A stretch of DNA of 64,000 nt. It comes from Xanthomonas sp. GPE 39. GTDB taxonomy: Bacteria > Pseudomonadota > Gammaproteobacteria > Xanthomonadales > Xanthomonadaceae. The stretch lies in the NCBI RefSeq assembly GCF_000963005.1, contig NZ_JZHZ01000007.1:3451468-3515467 (forward strand), in the 5' to 3' direction. The notes under the pieces are model-generated. The model did no database searches. It was not told where the DNA came from and was given only the letters and a program-made list of their open reading frames with translations. Every line of letters starts with the position of its first letter. Position 1 is the first letter of the stretch. This document shows positions 10,067-20,340 of this stretch, in pieces. The position numbers and the translations under genes are program-made.

Positions 10067-10969
10067 ATGAGCCGCGCGTCGAACCGCGAGCCCGCCAGGG
10101 CACAATCCCGCAAGGAACGCTGGCAGCACTGGATCGCCTTGCTGATCAGCGCGTTGCTGCATCTGCTGATGGCAGTGCTGCTGCTGTATGCCGCCAAGCC
10201 GACCATGTCCACACCGCAAGGCGCGGCTGGTGGCAGCCGGATCAAAGTCGACTTCATCGGCGAGACCAAGCGCCCCGATCACCCGGTGCCACCGCGACCG
10301 ACACCCCCGCCCGCGCAAACGCCAGCTCACCGACGTGCGGCGCGAGCGGCCAGCCCGGTGCAGTCCACTCTAGTCGCACACGCGGACGACCCGGTGCCGC
10401 CGACCGACACCGCCACCCAATCAACCGAAAACGCCCCGACACCCCCCTCCGAGGAGCCGACAGCCGTCACGGCACACGCTCCCTCCCCGGCCCAGGACGC
10501 GCCGACGCCGAGCCAGACCACCGCCAGCACACCGCCACCGCCCACCGAACGCCGGCCTCAGACCTGGACCGGACGCCCGCCAGGCGCGCTCGACACCGAC
10601 ACCGCCCCAGACAACAGCGGCCTGACCGAGGGCCCAGGCAACCGTGGCAACCGACACGACCTGGACGCCTCCCAGCCCAGCCTGGAAGTCGGCGGCTACC
10701 TCGTCTACTACGACCTGGGCAGCGAAACGCAGTTGCGCGCCTGGCAACGGCAGGGCATGAAGGAACTGTTCATCCTGCTGCCGGGAACCGAGTACCGCAT
10801 GGTCTGCCCACTGGAAATCGCGCTTACCCGTGGCTCCGGCAAATGTCGCGCGCTGCCGCAGGACTCGCCGGAACTGAAGACGATCGGCGATGCACGCCAG
10901 GTCATCACCATGTTGCAGGTCTACCATCACGGCGAATTGGTCTGGCGCGGACCCGGCCCGTATCGCTGA
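10067..10969 (+). CDS. TonB-like single-pass proline-rich inner-membrane protein
   Basis: About 300 residues. A basic N-terminus is followed by one transmembrane helix (about 26-46, IALLISALLHLLMAVLLLYA), then a long Pro/Thr/Ala-rich spacer (about 70-190) and a compact C-terminal domain (about 205-300; EVGGYLVYYDLGSETQLRAW, with two cysteines). This is the architecture of TonB/TolA energy transducers, but the C-terminal domain does not show a recognisable TonB YP...A motif, so partner and role are unknown. The ATG at 10067 starts just before the basic segment; the open frame extends to 9953. No neighbouring exbB/exbD. Confidence 0.75.
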   Translation: MSRASNREPARAQSRKERWQHWIALLISALLHLLMAVLLLYAAKPTMSTPQGAAGGSRIKVDFIGETKRPDHPVPPRPTPPPAQTPAHRRAARAASPVQSTLVAHADDPVPPTDTATQSTENAPTPPSEEPTAVTAHAPSPAQDAPTPSQTTASTPPPPTERRPQTWTGRPPGALDTDTAPDNSGLTEGPGNRGNRHDLDASQPSLEVGGYLVYYDLGSETQLRAWQRQGMKELFILLPGTEYRMVCPLEIALTRGSGKCRALPQDSPELKTIGDARQVITMLQVYHHGELVWRGPGPYR

Positions 10970-11666
10970 GCGGCAAGGCAAGAGCGGCCTCCCACGCCCT
11001 CAAGACCTGGGTAGCCATCGTAATAGCGAGATGGCAAAAATCGGTACGTGTCACCGTGGCTGACAGCGTCCCCCATCACCCTGCTCGCCGGACAACTCCG
11101 GTGTGGCACGCAGCGAAGACCAAGCACCGTGTTGGGATCCGAATCCACGCCTGACACTGCGGTGTTGTACAAGCACCGCCGAGCCCCCGACGCGCAGGGC
11201 ATGGGCCAACACACCAGCAAACACTGCGCCTGTCTCACGACAGAGTGAAACGCGATACAGCGCATAGAAATAGCGTGCACACGCCACGTCACCGTGGCCA
11301 TCGCGATTATCTCAAAATCACGATTATTTAATAATTGAATATCCAAATTCCAGTTTGGCATGGCTGAAACACCATGCCTGGACGATCACACAGTTTTGAC
11401 GGAATAGGAGAAAATAAACAATAAATTGGCGGATTATCGACAAATATCGCGCCGCTTATGCAAACCATCGCCGTCCTGTCAACGTACAGAAACACCTTTT
11501 CTATTGTTGTGGTTCATTCGCCACGATCCATCACCAAGAGTGAATCGATACGGCAGATAAACACCCGACTGCATTGTCTTAGAAATCACCATATCGCCAT
11601 AGTAGCGTTTGCCACCCAAACCACCCCACCCCACGGATGGGGATTTCAAGCACGAGGAGATTCCCC
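10970..11666. other. Long intergenic region upstream of the secreted esterase
   Basis: Nearly 700 bases with no supportable gene. The first half is high in GC, the second half (about 11300-11480) is clearly AT-rich (GATTATTTAATAATTGAATA) and could hold a promoter or bound regulator for the esterase gene. A good Shine-Dalgarno for that gene, GAGGAGA, is at 11654-11660. Confidence 0.5.
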
Positions 11667-12929
11667 ATGGCAAAGCTACAAAACCGTCTGGCATTGAGTG
11701 CTCTTTCCGTCATGCTCGCCGGAGCACTGCTGCCCCTGGCCGCATCGGCATCCCCGGCGCGCGGCACCGTGCTCAGTAGCTCGGTCCTGACCAATTATAC
11801 CCACGAGGCGATCGCCACCCTGCTCGCCAACGGTGGAACCAACGACAAGGCCAAGTGCGACGTGCGCGTCGCCAAGTTCACCTACTCCACGATCGGCGTC
11901 TACGGCGAGCCGGCCACTGCTTCGGCGGTGCTGCTAGTCCCCGGCGGCGAACAGTGCCGCGGTCCTTTCCCGCTGGTGAGCTATGACCAGGGTACCGAGA
12001 TAAGGCGCTCCGCCGAGCAAGCCAAGGAAATTGTCGAAGACGAGAAGGGCGACGACACCATGCTCACCCACCTCGCCACCCAAGGTTACGTGGTGGTAAG
12101 CAGCGATTACCTGGGCATCGGCCAATCCAACTATCCGTTCCACCCTTACCTGCACGCGCGCTCGGAAGCCAGCGCCACCATCGACGCAATGCGCGCCGCA
12201 CGGCAGGTGTTGCAGAAGCTGAAAACGCCACTATCGGGCAAGGTCATGCTGAGCGGTTTCTCGCAGGGCGGCCATGCGGCGATGGCCACACAGCGCGAGA
12301 TCGAAGCGAACCTGTCAAGCGAGTTCAACCTGGTCGCCAGTGCTCCCATCTCCGGCCCGTATGCACTTAGCCAGACCTTCCGTGACAGCTGGAGCGGTCG
12401 CAACGCCGTGGGCGAGAGCACCTTCGGCATCCTGCTGGCCAGCTACGCCATCGTCGGCATGCAACACACCTACCACAATCTGTATAGCAACCCGTCGCAG
12501 GTGTTCCAGGATCCGTGGGCCGATAAGGTCGAGCCGCTGTTCCCAGGCAAATACACTGAGACCGAGCTGTTCCTCAGCGACATCCTGCCCAGTATCGACA
12601 AAGTCCGCAGCTACTTCCAACCCGGTTTCTACAGCGACTTCGCCAATAACATCAATAATCCGTTCCTGCGCGACTTGACCCGCAACAACGTGATCGACTG
12701 GGCGCCGCGTACCCCGACCCTGCTGTGCGGCTCCGACAACGACGCCACCGTGCCGCTGAAGAACGCCAAGACCGCCATCGCCGCGTTCAAGGCCCACGGC
12801 AGCAATCAGGTGTCCATGCTCGACCTGGGCTCCGGTGATCCGAAGGACAACAGCGCACTTGAGCACCTGGTGACCGGAGTCGAGTGCACCATCGCCGTGC
12901 GTCAGGGCTTGTTCGATAAGTTCCGCTGA
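11667..12929 (+). CDS. Secreted alpha/beta-hydrolase (lipase/esterase)
   Basis: A 420-residue exported serine hydrolase. A signal peptide is clear (LALSALSVMLAGALLPLAASA, cleavage near 27-28). The nucleophile elbow GFSQGG places Ser199; Asp359 (GSDNDATVPL) and His400 (ALEHLVTG) complete a plausible triad. Cysteines at 64 and 97 may form a disulfide. Organisation and length resemble the secreted cell-wall-degrading LipA/LesA esterases of Xanthomonas and Xylella, which leave the cell by type II secretion; that identity is inference. ATG 11667 is fixed by GAGGAGA six bases upstream, which excludes the in-frame ATG at 11637. It stands alone and is followed by a strong hairpin. Confidence 0.85.
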   Translation: MAKLQNRLALSALSVMLAGALLPLAASASPARGTVLSSSVLTNYTHEAIATLLANGGTNDKAKCDVRVAKFTYSTIGVYGEPATASAVLLVPGGEQCRGPFPLVSYDQGTEIRRSAEQAKEIVEDEKGDDTMLTHLATQGYVVVSSDYLGIGQSNYPFHPYLHARSEASATIDAMRAARQVLQKLKTPLSGKVMLSGFSQGGHAAMATQREIEANLSSEFNLVASAPISGPYALSQTFRDSWSGRNAVGESTFGILLASYAIVGMQHTYHNLYSNPSQVFQDPWADKVEPLFPGKYTETELFLSDILPSIDKVRSYFQPGFYSDFANNINNPFLRDLTRNNVIDWAPRTPTLLCGSDNDATVPLKNAKTAIAAFKAHGSNQVSMLDLGSGDPKDNSALEHLVTGVECTIAVRQGLFDKFR

Positions 12930-12942
12930 GTCAGCGGCGAAA

Positions 12943-12979
12943 GATCGCAGGAGCGTCCCCTCCCCCCGCTCCTGCGATC
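12943..12979 (+). terminator. Perfect 13-bp hairpin after the esterase gene
   Basis: GATCGCAGGAGCG (12943-12955) pairs without mismatch with CGCTCCTGCGATC (12967-12979) around an 11-base C-rich loop, 14 bases after the stop codon. No long T run follows, so it may act as a processing or weak intrinsic terminator. Confidence 0.75.
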
Positions 12980-13745
12980 ATCATCGGCCAGTGAACGCTG
13001 CCGCGCCCGATCGGCGCGGCAGCATGTAAGTGAGCATGCCGACAACGCGAACCACCCGTACCGGCATCAGGCGGTCAACGCGTTGCAAGGCACTCACTCT
13101 GAAAGCCGACCGTCAAGGTCAGCCAACTCGCCTAGCCGTCCAAACCGGCCGGCTCCATTTCTGATCCAACGTCTTGCCGCTAAAGGCGAGGTGTCTGGAT
13201 GTCGAAACGCGACTGTCGTGCGAGTGCTCGAAGGCTTATCGTGATCCAATCGAGAGGCCTCGTGCGCAACGCTCACACTCGATCTCCACGCGTCTGAGCC
13301 AACGTACCTCGACGCTGAGCGATAGGCTCTTGAGGTTAAGACGAGAGCATGTCCTCGGTCACTGCCACGGATGCTCCATCTCAGTCGCGTCCTCGTCTCG
13401 ATGCGTAACCGTGAAGGTTGATCGAGACAGTTAGACTCCAGCAGCGCATGCCTGATCGTCAGGTCTTGTGGCGGTGATCGCTTCAGCAGATCGATGCAAA
13501 GCATCCTGCCGATCCATGCCAACGCTTGCGCCCGCTCCGCGTGCGTGCGGCCTGTCCGACGATGCTTCACCAGATCTTCGACACCAAGCAAACTTGGCTC
13601 CATTACACTGCCCACCCAGCCCCCACGGCGCGCCCGTCGGGAGGGACACCTGATGAGATGCGATGGAAAACGTGATCACAGCCTTCAAATTGCCTCTTGC
13701 ATTTGAATCTTGAGAACGACCTTCGCCATATTGGAAACAGCCGCA
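12980..13745. other. Region without a recognisable gene between esterase and yceH
   Basis: About 770 bases. Several open frames exist on both strands, for example a minus-strand frame at 13094-13615, but their translations are Arg/Ser-rich with no domain that I recognise and no good ribosome binding site. Codon pattern and lower GC differ from the flanking genes. It may be decayed coding sequence or an acquired remnant. Confidence 0.5.
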
Positions 13746-14402
13746 ATGACCGACACGCCTACCGTTCCCGTTCTTTCCGCCATCGAAGCACGTGCGCTCG
13801 GCTGTCTGATAGAGAAAGAGGCAACCACACCGGATACGTATCCACTCACGGTCAATGCGACGGTGATGGCGGCCAATCAGAAGAACTCGCGCGAACCGGT
13901 GATGGCACTGAATTCAGGCGATGTGCAACATGCGCTACGCCAATTGGAAGCGCGTGGCTTGGTCCGACAACAATTCTCCTCGCGGGCGGAACGCTACGAA
14001 CATCGAGTGACCACAGCACTGGATTTGACTCAGCAACAGGTGGTGTTGCTCGGATTGTTGTTGCTGCGTGGTCCGCAGACGGTCAATGAGTTACTGACAC
14101 GAGCCGAGCGCATGGCACGTTTTGCTGATGCCGAGGATGTGCGTCATTCGCTGGAACGCCTGGCGCAACGTCAGTTAGCCGTGCATTTGCCGCGTGCCAG
14201 TGGACAACGGGAGGATCGCTATATGCATCTGCTCGGCGGGCCAGTAGATGCACAGACGCTCGCCACGACGTTCAAATCCCGCGCGACAGCAACAGCATCG
14301 GCACACGATGAATTGGAAGGACGCGTGCAAGCGCTGGAAGCCGAGGTGGCCGCGTTGCGCGAGAGCGTGGCGCAGTTGCAGGCATCACGGGTCATACCGT
14401 AG
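13746..14402 (+). CDS. yceH: YceH family protein (DUF480)
   Basis: A 218-residue DUF480 protein. The family folds as two winged-helix domains; its role is not established. The family start [20 protein letters not shown] is present, then the motif [20 protein letters not shown], the second winged-helix region (about 100-160) and a C-terminal coiled coil ([20 protein letters not shown]). ATG 13746 fits the family N-terminus; an ATG at 13710 would add an unlikely 12-residue extension. It stands alone, 200 bases before tamA. Confidence 0.9.
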   Translation: MTDTPTVPVLSAIEARALGCLIEKEATTPDTYPLTVNATVMAANQKNSREPVMALNSGDVQHALRQLEARGLVRQQFSSRAERYEHRVTTALDLTQQQVVLLGLLLLRGPQTVNELLTRAERMARFADAEDVRHSLERLAQRQLAVHLPRASGQREDRYMHLLGGPVDAQTLATTFKSRATATASAHDELEGRVQALEAEVAALRESVAQLQASRVIP

Positions 14403-14602
14403 CGCTTGGGATGCTGCGCGTTGCATGCACACGAGCGCGTCGCCGGATGGTCGTGGCGGTCCAGCCATGCTGCGCGGGCGTGTCAGCGATCTGTGCCTGG
14501 TTGTTTGGCGCTCACCTCATCCGCTGTAGAGACGGCAGCGGTGTCCAGATGCAACCCGAACTGGTTCACCGCTTCACCCAATGTGTCGGTATTCTGGCTC
14601 CC

Positions 14603-16387
14603 ATGCGCGCCTTTTCCCGACTCGCCCTGCTTATGTCCTTGCTCCTGCTGGCCGGCTTCGCCCAGGCCAACGGCACCATCGAGAACGTGCAGATCCAGGG
14701 CCTGGAGAAGCGCGCAGACGCCGCGATGATCGAGAACATCCAGGTGTCGCTCTCGCTGTACGAGACGATCGGCAAGGTCCAGGGCGAGTCGCGCCTGGAG
14801 TACCTGCTGAGCCAGGCCCAGCGGCAAACCTGCCAGGCATTGGAACCGTTCGGCTACTTCACTCCGACCATCCGCGTCGATGCCCCGCGTCAAGGCAACA
14901 AGCTGACCGTGGTGATCCACGTAGACAAGGGCGAGCCGGTGCGGGTGCGTCACTTCGACGTCGCCATCACCGGCCCAGGCGAGGACGATCACTACCTGGG
15001 CGAAGACTTGAAGAACTTCCGCCCGCAGTCGCACGATATCTTCGTCAGCAATGACTACGAAACCAGCAAGGTCGCCATCAGCCGGCGCCTGGCCGAGCGC
15101 GGCTACTTCGATGCGGACTCCACCCAACGCAAGGTCGAGATCACCCGCGCCGACCACGCCGCCGACATCGATCTGCGCTGGGACAGCGGTCGCCGCTACA
15201 ACATGGGGCCGGTCCGCTTTCATCAGGACTACTTCAACCCGCACCTACTCGACCAACTGGTGTACTGGAAAGAAGGCAGCTACTACCACGAAGGCAAACT
15301 TGATCGCCTGCGCGAGTCGCTGCTGAAGCTCGACTATTTCAGCACCATCGACATCCAGTCCAAACCGGAGCAGGCCAATGCCAACGCCGAGGTGCCGGTG
15401 GATGTCAAACTCACCCTGGCCAAACGCAGCATCTACACCAGCGGCCTGAGCTATGGGAGCGAGAGCGGTGCCGGCGTGCGCCTGGGTGTGGACCGCCGTT
15501 ATGTCAACGCACGCGGGCACAAGCTCAGCGCGCAATTGGATTACGCGCAAAAGCGCAAAAGCTTCATCACCAGCTACCGGATTCCCGCATTTCGCTGGCT
15601 CGACGGGTGGTACACCGCGTCGTTTCGTGCCTACGACGAACAGACCGACTATATCGACCTGCGCAACATCAAGCTGACCGGCAGCCGCAGCGGCCAGATC
15701 AACGAGCACTGGATCGCCATCGCCTCGCTCAATGCACTGCGCGAACGCTGGCGCTACGCCACCGACAAGGTATTCGATGGCGCGCTATACGAAACTGCGA
15801 CCCTGCTCTACCCGCAGATCGAAGCCAACTACGTGGGCGTGGACGACAAGGTATTCCCGCGCAGAGGCTTCAGCGGCAACGTCAGCCTGCGTGGCGGCAC
15901 CAAGGCGTTGGGCTCCAACGCCAGCTTCGCCCAAGCACAAATACGGCTGAACTGGTTCCATGGGTTCGGCGAGAACGATCGGCTGATCCTGCGCGGCGAA
16001 GCAGGTAGCACCTGGACCGATGCGCTGATGGCAATGCCACCGAGCCTGCGTTTCTTCGCTGGCGGCGACAACAGTATCCGCGGCTATGCGTTCCGCGAAG
16101 TCGGCCCGCGCACGCCGCCGCAACCGGATCGCTTCGCACTCGGCGCCAAATACGTCCTCACCGGCAGTGCCGAGTACGAGCACTACTTCAATGGCGGGCC
16201 ATGGGGTGGAGCGGTGTTCGTGGACAGTGGCAGTGCCTTCGACACGACACCCGACTGGCACACCGGCGTGGGCGTGGGCCTGCGCTGGCGTTCGCCGATC
16301 GGTCCGGTGCGCGTGGATATCGCCCACGGCTTGAACAGGCCCGACTCTCAGTTCCAGCTCTATCTCAACATCGGAGCCAACCTGTGA
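14603..16387 (+). CDS. tamA: Translocation and assembly module outer-membrane protein TamA
   Basis: Outer-membrane Omp85/BamA-family protein of 594 residues that works with TamB in delivering outer-membrane proteins and/or phospholipids. Signal peptide at 1-22 (LLMSLLLLAGFAQA), three POTRA domains (about 25-260), and a C-terminal barrel with the conserved RFFAGGDNSIRGYAF segment near residues 475-490 and a C-terminus ending LYLNIGANL. ATG 14603 starts directly at the signal peptide; the frame is open further upstream without a credible start. Its stop overlaps the tamB start (GTGA), so the two genes are translationally coupled. Confidence 0.95.
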   Translation: MRAFSRLALLMSLLLLAGFAQANGTIENVQIQGLEKRADAAMIENIQVSLSLYETIGKVQGESRLEYLLSQAQRQTCQALEPFGYFTPTIRVDAPRQGNKLTVVIHVDKGEPVRVRHFDVAITGPGEDDHYLGEDLKNFRPQSHDIFVSNDYETSKVAISRRLAERGYFDADSTQRKVEITRADHAADIDLRWDSGRRYNMGPVRFHQDYFNPHLLDQLVYWKEGSYYHEGKLDRLRESLLKLDYFSTIDIQSKPEQANANAEVPVDVKLTLAKRSIYTSGLSYGSESGAGVRLGVDRRYVNARGHKLSAQLDYAQKRKSFITSYRIPAFRWLDGWYTASFRAYDEQTDYIDLRNIKLTGSRSGQINEHWIAIASLNALRERWRYATDKVFDGALYETATLLYPQIEANYVGVDDKVFPRRGFSGNVSLRGGTKALGSNASFAQAQIRLNWFHGFGENDRLILRGEAGSTWTDALMAMPPSLRFFAGGDNSIRGYAFREVGPRTPPQPDRFALGAKYVLTGSAEYEHYFNGGPWGGAVFVDSGSAFDTTPDWHTGVGVGLRWRSPIGPVRVDIAHGLNRPDSQFQLYLNIGANL

Positions 16388-19300
16388 GCGCGTCAGCCGG
16401 TCTGTCCACGCCTACAACGCCGCCGCCACGTCGGCCGCGCTTCTACCGGCGCAAGCGCTTCTGGTGGGGATCGGCACTGAGTATTGCCGGCCTGGGCCTG
16501 CTGGTGGTGATCGCTTTGTACTGGCTGCTGCAAACCGTTGCCGGGCGCGACGTGCTGCTGGCGCAGTTGGTGGCGCGGTTACCGACCGGCTCGACCCTCA
16601 CCTGGGAACGCGCCGACGGACCGCTGGCCGGACCGCTGACCCTGTACAACCTGGATTTTCGCTACGACAAGATTCACTTCACCGCAGAGCGTGCGTTTCT
16701 GGATCCGGATATCCGTCCGTTGTTGGGACGCAAGCTACAATTGAATGCGCTGGAACTGCGCAACGCCACGCTCAACCTGGCCAAGAGCGACACCCCCTTC
16801 GAACTGCCGCGCTGGCCGCAGTCGCTGCCGCAGATCGACATGCCACTGGCATTGCAGGCCGACCGCATCGCCATCGATGGTCTGCGCATCACCCAGGCCC
16901 AACAACCGCTGATCGCGATCCAGCGGCTGCGTGGCGCGGTGGAAGTGGCCAACGGCGAATTGCGCGCCACTCAGTTGGTCATGAACAGCGACCGTGGCGA
17001 TTTCCGTGTCAACGGCCACTACGTGCCGGCGCAGGACTACCAGACCGACCTCACCGCCAGTGCGGTGCTGCCGGCCGCGCGCGGGCGCACGCCAGCGCGC
17101 CTGGGACTGGTCGCGCGCGGCGACCTGGACAAGATGGAGATAGCCATCGCCGGCAACGCACCGGCACCGCTGCGCGCCACTCTCGTGTTCACCGGTCGTC
17201 GCGATCCCACCTGGGCATTCGCCGCGCACAGTGCGTCTCTGGACCCCTCCTTATTCTTGCCACCGGACACCAATGCCGGTGCCGCAGGCGTGCCGTTGGC
17301 GTTGGATCTACGGGCCACGGGCAAAGGCGGCGACGCCACGCTGCAAGGCGAGGTATCGCGCGATGGAAACAAGGTCGTGCTGGATCCATCGCGGTTGCGC
17401 CTGGACAACCAGGTCCTCACCGTCGCACTCCTGCAACTGCACGCCTTCGACGGACAGATGCGGCTGCACGGCAACGCCGATCTGCGCGATCCGGCCAATG
17501 CGCGCCTGTCATTTTCGATCAACGCCAGCGGCATGCGTTTTACCCCAGCACCGGATCCATCCACCCCGCATGCTCCGGCGATCCCGATCACCCTGGTCGA
17601 CGCCCACCTCGGCCTGGCGGGCAGCGTGCGCCAATGGGCCACCTACGGCGAAGCCACCGTCGCGCGCGGCAAAGAAAGCGCCACACTGCACCTGGATGTA
17701 CGCGGGGACGATCACCAAGCGCAGTTGGCGCAAGTGCAAGCGCGCATGTCCAGCGGCACGCTCGACCTCGGCGGCCACCTCGCCTGGGCGCCAGACCTGC
17801 ACTGGGATGTGCATGGCACGCTGGCGGGATTCGATCCGGGCTATTTCGCACCCGGCTGGGACGGCACGCTGTCCGGCACATTCGCCTCCCAGGGCAAGCA
17901 ATTGCCGACCCACGCCGATGGCAGCGCTGCCGGCTACCAAGCCACACTGACGGTGCCGCGCTTGAGCGGGCGTCTGCGCAGCCGCCCGCTCGACGCCAAG
18001 GCCACGCTGGCATTGCAAGGCAAACAGGGCGAAGGCACCTTGCAATTGCACTTGGGCGATAGCCAAGTGCAGGCACAAGGCAAGATCGGCGACCAACTCG
18101 ACCTCGACGCGCAACTGCAACCCTTGCAACTGGCCGACCTGCTACCCGGCGCGGCCGGCAGCCTGCGCGGGCGCGTACAACTGAAAGGCCGTCCCGAAAC
18201 GCCCGACCTCACCGCCGACCTCAACGGCAGCGGCCTGAAGTGGGACGGCAACAGCGCCGACAGCATCAGCCTGCACGGACACCTGCCGTGGCGCGGCAGC
18301 GGTGGCACATTGGCCTTGCGTGGCAGTGCGATCAACGCCGGCATCCTGTTGCAGACACTGCGCGTGGATGCGCGTGGCGCGGTGGAGAACCTGCAACTGG
18401 ATACGGACATCCACAATGCCATGGGCGCACTGGCCTTGGCCGGACAAATCCGCCACGACGGCGCGCGCTGGCAGGGCACGTTGAACACGCTACGCATCGC
18501 GCCATCCAAGGGTGAGCCGTGGCAGTTGCAGCAAGCCGCCAACGTTGCCGTGGCCGGCAGCACCTTCACGTTGTCGCGTAGTTGCCTGGCGCCGAACAGT
18601 GGCGGTGGCACGTTGTGCGTCTGGGCCGACTGGCCCAAGCAGGGGCTGACGCTGCAAGGCGACGCGCTGCCACTGGCATTGGTGCAGCCGTGGCTACCGC
18701 CCAACAGCGGTCGGCAGATATACCTGCGTGGCGATCTCTCCATCGACGGCAATATCAAACCTGCGGGTAACGCCTGGGAAGGCGCACTGCGCCTGGCCTC
18801 GCGCACGGGCGGCCTGCGCCTGGGCGACAAAGCGCATGACGAGTTACTGCGCTACGACCAATTTAGTTTCGTCACCGATTTAACCGCACAGCACATCCAT
18901 TCCAAACTCGGCATCGGCTTCCAGGGCGACGGCTTCATCGATGCCACCGTCGACACCGGATGGGACGCCTCCGCGCCGCTGACCGGCGAGATTTACATGA
19001 ACATCGCGCGGCTGTACTGGATGGAATTGTTCTCGCCCGATCTGGTCCAACCCAAGGGACTGGTCGCAGGCCATGTCAGCCTGCGCGGCACCCGCGCGCA
19101 ACCGGCGATGGGCGGCCAGGCCACGCTCAGCAATTTCACCGGCGAACTGCCCGCATTGGGCCTGACCCTGAGCGAAGGCCAGGGCCGCTTCGACGCACAG
19201 CCGGACGGCTCGGCGCGCATCGTCGCCTCGGTAAAATCCGGCCAGGGCACGCTCAACGTCGACGGCGGATTATCCTGGTACGGCGACAGCACCCCGTTGC

Positions 19301-20229
19301 AATTGAACATCCACGGCAACAACGTGCTGGCCTCCAACACCGTCGAATTGCGTGCGGTGATTAATCCCGACCTGCAGTTCGGCATCGCCAACAACACCAT
19401 GTCGTTGAGCGGCCAGGTCACCGTGCCCTCGGCCGATATCAATCTGGAACGCCTGGATCGCGGCACTTCGCTGTCCGAAGACGTTGTGGTGCTGGATCCG
19501 GCCGATCCGCAAGCAACGGCGAGTTCACCGCTGGAAATGGACTTGCGGGTGACCCTCGGCGATCAGGTCAAGATGGCCGGTTTCGGCCTCAAGGGCGCAC
19601 TGACCGGCGTCATGCAAGTGCGCTCGCGCCCGGGCCGCGAGATGACCGCCACCGGTGGCCTGGATGTCAGCGGCAAGTACAAGGCCTACGGCCAGGACCT
19701 GACGATCACACGCGGCCAATTGGCCTGGAGCAACAACATCGTGTCCGACCCGCGCATCAATATTCGCGCCGAACGCCAAGTGGCCGACGTCACCGCTGGG
19801 ATCGACGTGACCGGCCGCGCCACCGCGCCGCGTGCGCAGGTGTGGTCGGACCCATCAATGTCGCAATCCGAAGCGATGTCTTATTTGGTGCTGGGCCGCA
19901 GCCTCGGCAATACCAGCAGCGACGAAGCCAACCAAGTGACCGCCGCCGCGAATGCGTTGTCGGCCGGTAGCGGCCTGCTCGCCTCGCAGCTCGGCGGCAG
20001 ACTCGGCTTCGACGATGCGGGTGTCAGCCAGTCGCGTGCGCTCGGCGGTTCGGTCGTCGGATTCGGCAAATATCTCTCGCCGAAACTTTATGTGAGTTAT
20101 GGCGTGTCGTTAATCGGCAGCGGCTCGGTACTGACACTGAAATATCTGCTGGGCCACGGCTTCGATGCAGAAGTGGAATCGACCACGGTGGAGAACCGTG
20201 GTTCGCTGAATTGGCGGAAGGAGCGGTAG
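16384..20229 (+). CDS. tamB: Translocation and assembly module subunit TamB
   Basis: A 1281-residue AsmA-like, DUF490 protein anchored in the inner membrane by one helix (about 33-53, SALSIAGLGLLVVIALYWLL) and crossing the periplasm as a long beta-taco to meet TamA. The C-terminal DUF490 domain (about 950-1281) is intact: MSQSEAMSYLVLGRSL and the end LTLKYLLGHGFDAEVEST. The start is the GTG at 16384, whose bases overlap the tamA stop; the protein then begins MSASAGLSTP. Length is close to the E. coli protein. The last 510 bases are duplicated at 21928-22437. Confidence 0.95.
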   Translation: MSASAGLSTPTTPPPRRPRFYRRKRFWWGSALSIAGLGLLVVIALYWLLQTVAGRDVLLAQLVARLPTGSTLTWERADGPLAGPLTLYNLDFRYDKIHFTAERAFLDPDIRPLLGRKLQLNALELRNATLNLAKSDTPFELPRWPQSLPQIDMPLALQADRIAIDGLRITQAQQPLIAIQRLRGAVEVANGELRATQLVMNSDRGDFRVNGHYVPAQDYQTDLTASAVLPAARGRTPARLGLVARGDLDKMEIAIAGNAPAPLRATLVFTGRRDPTWAFAAHSASLDPSLFLPPDTNAGAAGVPLALDLRATGKGGDATLQGEVSRDGNKVVLDPSRLRLDNQVLTVALLQLHAFDGQMRLHGNADLRDPANARLSFSINASGMRFTPAPDPSTPHAPAIPITLVDAHLGLAGSVRQWATYGEATVARGKESATLHLDVRGDDHQAQLAQVQARMSSGTLDLGGHLAWAPDLHWDVHGTLAGFDPGYFAPGWDGTLSGTFASQGKQLPTHADGSAAGYQATLTVPRLSGRLRSRPLDAKATLALQGKQGEGTLQLHLGDSQVQAQGKIGDQLDLDAQLQPLQLADLLPGAAGSLRGRVQLKGRPETPDLTADLNGSGLKWDGNSADSISLHGHLPWRGSGGTLALRGSAINAGILLQTLRVDARGAVENLQLDTDIHNAMGALALAGQIRHDGARWQGTLNTLRIAPSKGEPWQLQQAANVAVAGSTFTLSRSCLAPNSGGGTLCVWADWPKQGLTLQGDALPLALVQPWLPPNSGRQIYLRGDLSIDGNIKPAGNAWEGALRLASRTGGLRLGDKAHDELLRYDQFSFVTDLTAQHIHSKLGIGFQGDGFIDATVDTGWDASAPLTGEIYMNIARLYWMELFSPDLVQPKGLVAGHVSLRGTRAQPAMGGQATLSNFTGELPALGLTLSEGQGRFDAQPDGSARIVASVKSGQGTLNVDGGLSWYGDSTPLQLNIHGNNVLASNTVELRAVINPDLQFGIANNTMSLSGQVTVPSADINLERLDRGTSLSEDVVVLDPADPQATASSPLEMDLRVTLGDQVKMAGFGLKGALTGVMQVRSRPGREMTATGGLDVSGKYKAYGQDLTITRGQLAWSNNIVSDPRINIRAERQVADVTAGIDVTGRATAPRAQVWSDPSMSQSEAMSYLVLGRSLGNTSSDEANQVTAAANALSAGSGLLASQLGGRLGFDDAGVSQSRALGGSVVGFGKYLSPKLYVSYGVSLIGSGSVLTLKYLLGHGFDAEVESTTVENRGSLNWRKER
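19720..20229 (+). repeat. Source copy of the duplicated tamB 3' end
   Basis: Bases 19720-20229 recur at 21928-22437 in the same orientation, constant offset 2208, no indels. I counted 15 mismatches in 510 positions, mostly silent. Similarity starts at TTGGCCT and ends exactly at the stop codon. Confidence 0.95.
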
Positions 20230-20340
20230 GGGAAAATTCGCTCAGCACTACAATCGCATCATCTTGAGAAATTTTTTACATAGGTTATAAATTGTGTCAG
20301 CGCTGATTTAAATCTGACCCACCGCTGACAGCGCGCATAC
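20230..20340. other. AT-rich junction between tamB and the dcp relic
   Basis: This short AT-rich segment holds GTCAGCGCTGATTTAAATC at about 20286-20304 and a facing CGCTGAC at about 20323-20329. The dcp similarity stops just to the right. It looks like a recombination or element boundary; no element is identifiable. Confidence 0.4.

Noticed and set aside
13094-13615. 173-codon minus-strand frame
   Set aside because: No ribosome site, no recognisable family, unusual Arg/Ser content; treated as non-coding or decayed.
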